Shown here: positions 1 to 5,020 of the stretch, in pieces
Position numbering within the stretch: the first letter of the stretch is position 1
Layout of the letters: the number at the start of each line of letters is the position of its first letter
NCBI GenBank assembly: GCA_002438905.1
Contig: DJSA01000126.1
Span: forward strand, 1 to 8,912
Direction: 5' to 3'
Origin: Bacteroidales bacterium UBA6346
Lineage (GTDB): Bacteria > Bacteroidota > Bacteroidia > Bacteroidales > UBA932
Length of the DNA stretch: 8,912 nucleotides
Translations under genes and position numbers: made by a program
Notes under the pieces: generated by a model
Told to the model about the DNA's origin: nothing
Database searches by the model: none
The model's input: only the letters and a program-made list of their open reading frames with translations

Positions 1-1135
1 CGGGAAAATCGATGTCATCCTTGACCACAAACGAATTCGGTATGCCATCTATCTGCTTTTGCTTCTTGGACTGCCCGCCAACCTCAAAAGTGTAGTCTCC
101 GATCCGAAAATCACCGTTTGCATCCGCACTCGCCACGGTGTGACATACAGATGTCTGTGCGAAGAAGAAAGTCTCTCTGACATTGCCTGTTTCCGGAATG
201 TTGTCGGCAAGTGCATACACGAGACTCGTGTTCGCAAGATAGACTTTATCTACCTTCTCCAGAATTTTCATTCCGGTGTCTGCGGTATGCAGCTGACGGA
301 CGAGACCGGATTTTTCCATATAAGTCATATAGGTAGATGCTGTCGCCCTGTCCACCTCAAGTGACCGGGCAATTTCGGAAAAGTTCGGTTTGAACGGTAC
401 GCTTTGAGAAATGATGTTCAGAAGTTTCTTCAATTTAGCCACCGTTGACACATTCATTCTGGCATACTGTGGGATGTCCACTTCAAGTGTCTGGTTCACA
501 ACATTATTTAACCGAATCTGGTAGTTGTCAACTGAAAAAAACGGGTAATCCCCCATCTTCAGGAATTTGTGGAACACCGGAATCGGAAACTTGACCGACC
601 CTGAAATATCGACTTTTCCGGCCACGATGTCCTCTAAAGAAAACTGCGGGACCGAAATCCCTTCTGAAAGAAACAGAAACTCCCTGAAAGAAAGGCCATA
701 AAGAGTATATTCAATTGCCCTTCGACTCAAATCCGCATCCACACCCTTTTTTATGGAAAGAAGGGATGACCCGGTGAGGACAATTTTCAGTTCCGGCAGG
801 TAGTCATACATCATTTTCACCTCACTCGACCAAGTCTCATATTTGTGAACCTCATCGATATAGATACACTTTCCTCCGTTTTTGTAGAATGCCTCAACAA
901 AATCATATAGTGAATTGGAAGAAAAATATGTATGCCCCGCATCGACATAAAGGGATGTGCCGGCATCCCCGCTGAGCTTAATCCGCTGCAAAATCATTGT
1001 GGTCTTGCCCACGCCACGGGCACCTTCGATGACCACGAGCCTCGACTCCCAGTCAATCTGAGAGTAAAGATACCTCAAAAATGTCGTTTCTGTCCGGGAC
1101 AGAAGAAAATGATACAATGCGTAGAGCCGCTCCAT
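1..1135 (-). CDS. AAA family ATPase with C-terminal DUF4143/nuclease-like domain (3' end cut by window edge)
   Basis: An open frame of 378 codons has no stop down to base 2, so the C-terminus lies outside the window; family members usually end soon after the last motif seen, so probably only some 15-20 residues are missing. The start is the only in-frame ATG after an upstream stop. Visible parts: P-loop GARGVGKTT (residues 38-46), Walker B IYIDE (91-95), a sensor-like LTGSS (120-124), a winged-helix-like segment around 'FSEIARSLEVDRATASTYM', and near the end YTFEVGG followed by K-rich residues, resembling the ExxGGxxK core of the PD-(D/E)XK nuclease-like domain in this family. These AAA_14/DUF4143 ATPases are lineage-expanded in Bacteroidales and archaea; their role is not established. 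The gene is transcribed away from the insertion sequence. Family assignment is firm, function is not. Confidence 0.9.
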   Translation of the reverse strand, partial: MERLYALYHFLLSRTETTFLRYLYSQIDWESRLVVIEGARGVGKTTMILQRIKLSGDAGTSLYVDAGHTYFSSNSLYDFVEAFYKNGGKCIYIDEVHKYETWSSEVKMMYDYLPELKIVLTGSSLLSIKKGVDADLSRRAIEYTLYGLSFREFLFLSEGISVPQFSLEDIVAGKVDISGSVKFPIPVFHKFLKMGDYPFFSVDNYQIRLNNVVNQTLEVDIPQYARMNVSTVAKLKKLLNIISQSVPFKPNFSEIARSLEVDRATASTYMTYMEKSGLVRQLHTADTGMKILEKVDKVYLANTSLVYALADNIPETGNVRETFFFAQTSVCHTVASADANGDFRIGDYTFEVGGQSKKQKQIDGIPNSFVVKDDIDFP

Positions 1136-1151
1136 ATTCTCTATTTTGAGG

Positions 1152-1159
1152 CAAAGATA
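1152..1159 (-). promoter_or_regulatory. Bacteroidota -7 box (TATCTTTG) for the left ATPase
   Basis: On the minus strand TATCTTTG fits the Bacteroidota -7 consensus TAnnTTTG exactly and ends 16 nt before the ATG, so the leader would be about 10 nt. No TTG lies at the usual 19-21 bp upstream; the nearest is 23 bp away, inside an inverted repeat. Activator help or a non-canonical upstream element is therefore possible. Confidence 0.6.
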
Positions 1160-1182
1160 ACGAATTTGCGGAATAGATTCTA

Positions 1183-1201
1183 CAATTTTACGGCAAAATT
1201 G
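1183..1201. repeat. Inverted repeat CAATTTT-N5-AAAATTG upstream of the left ATPase
   Basis: A perfect 7-bp inverted repeat with a 5-nt spacer (ACGGC) sits where the -33 element of the left ATPase promoter should be. Such a position suits an operator. Its right arm runs into AATTGAGGAATGA, which resembles the units of the repeat array before the second ATPase. The binding role is inferred only. The rest of 1136-1279 holds no gene; its other notable sequence is a C8A7 tract at 1218-1232. Confidence 0.4.
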
Positions 1202-1279
1202 AGGAATGAGTTATACGCCCCCCCCAAAAAAAGAAACTCAGCGAAAATGACGAAATTAAACAAGTTGACCTTCCCTAAG

Positions 1280-1308
1280 AATGGTGGTTCTTCCGCAAAT
1301 TAGTTGAA
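1280..1308 (+). repeat. Left terminal inverted repeat of the ISL3 element
   Basis: A 29-bp sequence beginning AATGGTGGTTCTTCCGCA is repeated in inverted orientation at 3147-3175 with a single mismatch at 1299. The strand of high identity stops after GTTGAA at 1308. Confidence 0.85.
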
Positions 1309-1376
1309 AATCGGTTCGTATAGGTGTTTCGGTTGGGAGTAAGTATTACATAAGAATACTTAAGAAACAGAAAAAA

Positions 1377-1429
1377 TCAATTAGCCAAATTGAAGAAATC
1401 TTATAGATATAATACAATTTAACTAATTG
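1377..1429. repeat. Two CAATT-N5-AATTG inverted repeats inside the IS, upstream of the transposase
   Basis: TCAATT-AGCCA-AATTGA lies at 1377-1393 and CAATT-TAACT-AATTG at 1415-1429. Both have the same 5-nt spacer, and their starts are about 37 bp apart. A further inverted repeat, TAAGTATT-N7-AATACTTA, lies at 1340-1362. In so AT-rich a stretch some of this may be chance, but the position between the left end and the gene suits subterminal transposase sites or autoregulation. Confidence 0.3.
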
Positions 1430-1459
1430 ATTATTAGGTATTTACATAAATTATTCGTA

Positions 1460-1485
1460 ACTTTATGCTTAGCATAGTATAAAGT
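1460..1485 (+). promoter_or_regulatory. Hairpin and possible -7 box just before the transposase
   Basis: ACTTTAT (1460-1466) pairs with ATAAAGT (1479-1485); an alternative inner hairpin is TATGC-TTA-GCATA (1464-1476). TAACTTTA at 1458-1465 differs from TAnnTTTG by one base and overlaps the hairpin. The structure ends 8 nt before the start codon, so it could occlude translation starts on read-through transcripts, a known way to damp transposase expression in other IS families. I infer that role here. Confidence 0.3.
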
Positions 1486-1493
1486 TTTAGAGA

Positions 1494-3155
1494 ATGTGTA
1501 AACCACCTAACGAAGGCAAAATTACTACTATTTTCCCACAATGCCTAACTCAAGACGCGGCGAAAGTAGACCTGAGTCCTCTTTATTCATCGAGCGACCT
1601 TTTGGTTGAACATGCAGTGTGTTGTGATACCCCTCAGTCATACTACTGTATTTTCGCGCGATGCAGTCTTCCTTATGGCAAGTGTCCTTACTGTGGACGG
1701 ATAAGCCATCGCGTCCATAGCAAGTACATGCGCACCATTGCCGATCTCTCCATGCTTGGTCGCCCTGTCATCATGAAGTTTGAAGCTCGTAAGTTCTTCT
1801 GTGACAATCAGGACTGCCGGAGGAAGACCTTCGCGGAGCAACCCAGTGATGAAGTTTTCCGGTATCGAAGGCGCACCAGGCGATGCGAGATGGTGGTGGC
1901 CCAACACGGCTTGAAATCATCCTCGGAGTCTGCCAGAAAGTTGTTGACCGCCATCGGTGTCCGTGTGAGCGGTGACACCGTGTTGCGGGACATACACCGC
2001 ATGTCAGTGCCTTCGCATCAGGAAGTACACGGGATTGGCGTTGATGACTGGGCGTTCAGGAAAGGAGTGACGTATGGGAGCATCATCGTGAGTCTTGACA
2101 CGGGAGAAGTCATTGAGTTGCTTGGAGACAGGGATGTGGAGAGCTTCAGGGGATGGCTTGACTCTCACGCCCGGGTCAGAGTTGTCAGCCGTGACCGTTC
2201 AACAGACTACTCTGCCGCCATAGCCGCGACGGGAAGAGACATCACTGAGGTGGCGGACAGGTTCCATCTGAACATGAACATGTCGGATTGCGTCAAAAAA
2301 GTCATCAGTTCCCACTATGAGGAGTACAGGAGAGCCGTGAGACCGGAAGAGGCGCAGGAGAGCCCGACAAAGGCCGATTCTCGGCAGGCTATGTTCAACG
2401 AGGTGAAGGAACTGCAGGCGGCGGGTCTCAAGACAGCCCAGATTGCCAGGAAGTTGGGCATCGCCAGACAAACCGTACGAAAGTACATCAAATACGACTC
2501 GCTGCCGAAGCGGGCAAGCAAGGAGCGGATACCCTACTTCCTTTACGACACATATGTTGAGGAAGCCTACCGACATGGGAAGGATCTCCGGAAAATCTTT
2601 CTGGAAATCAAGGAACAAGGCTTTCCCGGAACTCTGACGCCATTCTATGACCACTATCGTCATCTGTCCGACGGACATCGCGGCTTCAGATCGAAGCAAG
2701 ACGTTGCAGAAATGCAGAAATCCCCTGACACCGGACGGGAGCCGCTGCTTCCCATACGCCAGATAGCCCATATCGTTGACAAGAGCATACGCAAGAAGAA
2801 AATGCGGGACGAGGAGGCTCTGATAGTTGAGAGGCTAATGCCTCTTGGCTGGTTCAGAGACATATACGACGCGGCCGCCACCTTTTATGACACGATAATG
2901 GGCGACAGTGTGGACGACTTGACTTTGTGGCTAAAAACTTACGCACAATCACCCTTGCGGGAGCTGCGGTCGCTTGCCTATGGTATCCAGATGGATCTGA
3001 AAGCTGTCCAAAACGCAATTGCTACGAACATATCAAACGGCATCGTCGAAGGGTATGTAAACAAACTGAAAGCGGTAAAGCGGACTATGTATGGGCGCGC
3101 CTCCCTTGCACTCTTGAAGAGGAAAATGGTGTTCAGCGACCTATGCTTCAACTAA
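1494..3155 (+). CDS. ISL3-family transposase with internal helix-turn-helix insertion
   Basis: This 553-residue protein catalyses movement of the surrounding element. An N-terminal zinc-ribbon has CPYC (64-67) and C-x4-C (103-108). The DDE catalytic core shows GVDDWAFRKG (182-191, first Asp), VVSRDRS (230-236, second Asp 234) followed by ADRFHLNMN, and NGIVEGYVNKLK (515-526, Glu 519). Between the second Asp and the Glu lies an inserted segment with an IS21-like HTH (about 300-334, 'AQIARKLGIARQTVRKYIK'). This explains a length above the roughly 400-440 residues of simple ISL3 transposases; comparable long versions are known in the family. The start is the first ATG in frame and the next Met is past residue 75, inside the zinc-ribbon. 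No frameshift or missing catalytic residue is seen. The stop lies in the right terminal repeat, leaving no spacer. Confidence 0.92.
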   Translation: MCKPPNEGKITTIFPQCLTQDAAKVDLSPLYSSSDLLVEHAVCCDTPQSYYCIFARCSLPYGKCPYCGRISHRVHSKYMRTIADLSMLGRPVIMKFEARKFFCDNQDCRRKTFAEQPSDEVFRYRRRTRRCEMVVAQHGLKSSSESARKLLTAIGVRVSGDTVLRDIHRMSVPSHQEVHGIGVDDWAFRKGVTYGSIIVSLDTGEVIELLGDRDVESFRGWLDSHARVRVVSRDRSTDYSAAIAATGRDITEVADRFHLNMNMSDCVKKVISSHYEEYRRAVRPEEAQESPTKADSRQAMFNEVKELQAAGLKTAQIARKLGIARQTVRKYIKYDSLPKRASKERIPYFLYDTYVEEAYRHGKDLRKIFLEIKEQGFPGTLTPFYDHYRHLSDGHRGFRSKQDVAEMQKSPDTGREPLLPIRQIAHIVDKSIRKKKMRDEEALIVERLMPLGWFRDIYDAAATFYDTIMGDSVDDLTLWLKTYAQSPLRELRSLAYGIQMDLKAVQNAIATNISNGIVEGYVNKLKAVKRTMYGRASLALLKRKMVFSDLCFN

Positions 3156-3175
3156 ATTGCGGAAGAACCACCATT
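3147..3175 (-). repeat. Right terminal inverted repeat of the ISL3 element
   Basis: Reverse complement of the left repeat with one mismatch. It includes the last codons and stop of the transposase frame (TAA at 3153-3155). Confidence 0.85.
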
Positions 3176-3192
3176 TTCAGTTCAAGTCACTC

Positions 3193-3208
3193 CTCGCTAC
3201 GGAGCGAG
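3193..3208. repeat. Small hairpin CTCGCT-ACGG-AGCGAG between the IS and the small ORF
   Basis: A perfect 6-bp stem with a 4-nt loop lies between the right IS end and the stop of the minus-strand 34-codon ORF. On either strand it lacks a following T-run, so it is at best a weak terminator. It could end either the transposase transcript or the small-ORF transcript. Confidence 0.3.
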
Positions 3209-3236
3209 TACTAGTTAATATAGTTCAAATTTAAAT

Positions 3237-3341
3237 CTATCGCCGCACCCAGCTGAGACCTTTGGAGATGGTGACGAGGAGTTTGGCGCCGTCGGAGGCC
3301 AAGGAGAGGAAGTCTCCACCGGCTGAAATGGTTTGTGGCAT
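3237..3341 (-). CDS. Small protein of unknown function (34 residues)
   Basis: ATG to TAG encodes a 34-residue protein that begins MPQTISAGGDFLSLASDG and ends SKGLSWVRR. I do not recognise it. Three things favour a real gene. Third codon positions are mostly C (about 20 of 33) in an otherwise AT-rich spacer. The ATG follows a good promoter at the same short distance seen for the left ATPase. That promoter has the same layout as the one before the HTH-like gene at 5021. There is no signal peptide or membrane helix; the alternating hydrophobic residues would fit a beta-rich fold, faintly like one half of a BACON-type domain. It lies about 60 bp from the IS end, so it could instead be the residue of a longer gene, although its own promoter, start and stop argue against that. 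Confidence 0.5.
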   Translation of the reverse strand: MPQTISAGGDFLSLASDGAKLLVTISKGLSWVRR

Positions 3342-3359
3342 AGGTTCAATTTTTATGTG

Positions 3360-3405
3360 CAAAGAAACACAATCCGCAGCCGCAAATCAAGTTCATTTAA
3401 GTTCA
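3360..3405 (-). promoter_or_regulatory. Promoter of the 34-codon ORF with tandem TGAAC boxes
   Basis: On the minus strand two TGAAC boxes start exactly 10 bp apart (plus-strand GTTCA at 3391-3395 and 3401-3405). The second runs into TTG (-33 element, 3388-3390), followed by 20 bp and TTTCTTTG (-7 box, 3360-3367; consensus TAnnTTTG with one mismatch). The predicted RNA starts about 13 nt before the ATG at 3341. The same layout recurs at 4954-4999. Confidence 0.55.
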
Positions 3406-3466
3406 TTGCTGCAATAACGCGGCATCTCCACAATGAAGGCTGCACAAAATCAGAATTATCAAGAAG

Positions 3467-3497
3467 CAAAGTAAAATTCGGCCAATTGGCGGAACAA
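3467..3497 (-). promoter_or_regulatory. Second possible minus-strand promoter in the spacer
   Basis: On the minus strand TTG (3495-3497), 20 bp, TTACTTTG (3467-3474) matches the spacing of the other promoters here and overlaps the first unit of the repeat array. Only very short frames (10 and 17 codons) lie between it and the 34-codon ORF. If used, it would give the small ORF a longer leader and make transcription divergent from the second ATPase. Confidence 0.3.
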
Positions 3498-3547
3498 AAA
3501 TTAGCCAAATGACGGAATAAAATTTGGCCAATTGGGGGAATAAAATT
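3474..3547 (+). repeat. Degenerate tandem array, about 23-bp period, upstream of the second ATPase
   Basis: Three units and the start of a fourth begin with AAATT at 3474, 3498, 3520 and 3543 (periods 24, 22 and 23 bp). Each full unit reads roughly AATT, then GCCAA(T)TG, then CGGAA(T/C)AA. Units 1 and 3 contain the palindrome CCAATTGG or the near form GGCCAATTGG. The array stops 10 bp before the -33 element of the second ATPase. The layout suits operator or iteron-like protein binding; the function is inferred. Confidence 0.6.
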
Positions 3548-3556
3548 CAGAACATA

Positions 3557-3587
3557 TTGGTTTTTATATATTTATGTTTTAACTTTG
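3557..3587 (+). promoter_or_regulatory. Promoter of the second ATPase
   Basis: TTG (3557-3559), 20 bp, TAACTTTG (3580-3587) is a full match to the Bacteroidota consensus. The -7 box ends only 8 nt before the ATG at 3596, so the message would have a leader of a few bases or none. This also decides the start: the in-frame TTG at 3524 lies upstream of the promoter, inside the repeat array, and cannot be the normal start of this transcript. Confidence 0.7.
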
Positions 3588-3595
3588 CAGCCACT

Positions 3596-4882
3596 ATGGG
3601 TGAGTATAGAAATAGAGCCGCAGACAAAATTCTGCAAGACAATCTTGAGGCCGCGGGTATTGTCCTCATCGAAGGGACAAAATGGTGCGGAAAAACAACG
3701 ACTGCCGAACAGCATGCCGGAAGTATTGTGTATATGAATGATCCGGAGCATGCCGGAACCTATCTTGCCCTCGCCCAGAACTCACCGAGACTCTTGCTGA
3801 GAGGAGATACGCCACGACTTATAGACGAATGGCAGGACGCTCCTGAATTGTGGGATTCAGCACGATTTGAAGTCGATCACAGAGAGAAAAAGACCGGACA
3901 ATTCATCTTCACCGGTTCAACTGTCATTCCAAAAGAAAAACTTGAAAGAATCAAACACTCCGGAACAGGACGTGCGGCATGGATGAGGATGAGGCCGATG
4001 AGCCTTTGGGAATCAGGAGAATCGAATGGACAATTAAGTCTGAGTGAGATGTTCAACGGAACAGCCGAGGAAGCCTGCGAGGCTAACGAACTCGACATCG
4101 AGCAGCTGAGTTGGCTAATATGCCGCGGAGGATGGCCGGCAGCACTATCCATGACGAAGAAAGGCGCTCTGAAGCAGTCAGTAAACTACATAGAAGCAAT
4201 CGCGAGCAAGGACATATCGGATGTCGATGATGTAAAGAGAGAAAAGGAGTTCACACTTCGGGTGCTGAAAAGCTATGCCCGATTTCAAGGAGCACAGGCT
4301 CCGCTGACATCAATACATGCAGACCTGAGAACCAATGCCGAAAGGACCATGACCGAAGAGACAATATCCTCATACATCACCGGATTGAAGAAACTATTCG
4401 TAATTGAAGATGCTCCGGCATGGAATCCCAACCTCCGGTCAAAGACGGCAATCCGAACATCTGATACGCGCTATTTCGTTGACCCTTCAATCGCAACGGC
4501 AGCCCTCGGTGTCGGCCCAGAGAAACTCATTGCCGACCTAAACACCATGGGACTTCTTTTCGAGACAATGTGTATAAGAGATCTACGTGTATATTCGGAG
4601 GCACTTGACGGAAAAGTCTATCACTTTCGGGACAAAAACGGCCTTGAATGCGATGCCGTGATACACTTGAGAGATGGAAGATATGGCCTTGTCGAGATTA
4701 AACTCGGAGGGCAGAGGCTGATTGATGAAGGAGCAAAGACCCTATTAACCTTGTATGAGAAAATCGACACAGAAAAGATGATGCCCCCATCATTCATGAT
4801 GGTTCTTACCGGCACCGGAGCATACGCCTACAAACGGAAAGACAGCATATGGGTGGTGCCCGTAGGGTGCCTGAAGCCATAA
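3596..4882 (+). CDS. AAA family ATPase with DUF4143/PD-(D/E)XK-like C-terminal domain
   Basis: A 428-residue protein from the ATG at 3596. The P-loop is GTKWCGKTT (27-35), the 'KWCGKTT' form typical of one DUF4143 subfamily. Walker B is RLIDEWQ (74-80), and a sensor-like FTGST lies at 105-109. A helical middle section precedes a C-terminal nuclease-like core: ETMCIRDL (323-330), FRDKNGLECDAVI (344-356, Asp 353) and LVEIKLGG (365-372, the E-x-K pair). All core acidic and lysine positions of a PD-(D/E)XK fold appear present, so nuclease activity cannot be excluded, though none is established for the family. No signal peptide or membrane segment is seen. It is a different subfamily from the ATPase at 1-1135, so the two do not look like a recent duplication. 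It is followed by 138 bp with no clear terminator, then the HTH-like gene on the same strand with its own promoter. Confidence 0.93.
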   Translation: MGEYRNRAADKILQDNLEAAGIVLIEGTKWCGKTTTAEQHAGSIVYMNDPEHAGTYLALAQNSPRLLLRGDTPRLIDEWQDAPELWDSARFEVDHREKKTGQFIFTGSTVIPKEKLERIKHSGTGRAAWMRMRPMSLWESGESNGQLSLSEMFNGTAEEACEANELDIEQLSWLICRGGWPAALSMTKKGALKQSVNYIEAIASKDISDVDDVKREKEFTLRVLKSYARFQGAQAPLTSIHADLRTNAERTMTEETISSYITGLKKLFVIEDAPAWNPNLRSKTAIRTSDTRYFVDPSIATAALGVGPEKLIADLNTMGLLFETMCIRDLRVYSEALDGKVYHFRDKNGLECDAVIHLRDGRYGLVEIKLGGQRLIDEGAKTLLTLYEKIDTEKMMPPSFMMVLTGTGAYAYKRKDSIWVVPVGCLKP

Positions 4883-4953
4883 ATCTTTGTTATTTGTTCT
4901 TGATAAGAAGTGTTTTATTCCTCCCGCATGGACTTTGGCGGCCCTGAACAATA

Positions 4954-4999
4954 TGAACCAAAATGAACTTGGCGGATTGTGAGATAATGCTTTACTTTG
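4954..4999 (+). promoter_or_regulatory. Promoter of the HTH-like gene with tandem TGAAC boxes
   Basis: TGAAC at 4954-4958 and 4964-4968 (10 bp apart), then TTG (4969-4971), 20 bp, TTACTTTG (4992-4999; one mismatch to TAnnTTTG). The ATG at 5021 lies 21 nt after the -7 box. The block GCGGATTGTG directly after TTG also occurs in the 34-codon ORF promoter, there shifted by 10 bp. The repeated box one helical turn apart next to the -33 element looks like a regulator site. Confidence 0.55.
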
Positions 5000-5020
5000 C
5001 TGTGTTTATGAAATGACACT

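Larger units (their letters stand above)
1280..3175 (+). mobile_element. ISL3-family insertion sequence, apparently complete
   Basis: One transposase gene is bounded by terminal inverted repeats at 1280-1308 and 3147-3175, which match at 28 of 29 positions (one A/T mismatch near position 20 of the repeat). Weaker similarity continues outward (TGAC at 1266-1269 against the complement at 3186-3189), so the exact outer ends could lie up to about 14 bp further out. No 8-bp target duplication, expected for ISL3 elements, is visible at any boundary I tried; CAAGT occurs at 1261-1265 and 3183-3187 but is offset and too short to be convincing. The stop codon of the transposase lies inside the right repeat. 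The 185 bp between the left repeat and the transposase are AT-rich and hold several small inverted repeats. The intact frame suggests the element may still be active. Confidence 0.85.

Noticed and set aside
932..1303. Plus-strand frame of 123 codons over the start of the left ATPase
   Set aside because: It is antisense to the P-loop region of a clear AAA ATPase, runs through the C8A7 tract into the IS end, and has no family features.
2199..2771. Long minus-strand open frame (190 codons) inside the transposase
   Set aside because: It is antisense to a well-supported transposase, has no recognisable domain and no promoter.
1261..3187. CAAGT on both sides of the IS as a target duplication
   Set aside because: Only 5 bp, offset relative to the aligned repeat ends, and overlapping a weak outward extension of the inverted repeats; ISL3 elements normally make 8-bp duplications.
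3368..3435. Minus-strand mini-frames of 10 and 17 codons (MPRYCSNELK and one beginning MNLNELDL) ahead of the 34-codon ORF
   Set aside because: Too short, no codon bias, and they overlap the tandem-box promoter; coincidence is the simpler reading.
3474..3547. CRISPR array
   Set aside because: The units are contiguous and degenerate with no unique spacers, and no cas genes are present.
3524..3595. N-terminal extension of the second ATPase from a TTG start
   Set aside because: It lies in the repeat array and across the promoter; the natural protein start with the family N-terminus is the ATG at 3596.
4897..4915. TTCTT-GAT-AAGAA hairpin after the second ATPase as a terminator
   Set aside because: A 5-bp AT-rich stem without a clean T-run is too weak to support the call.
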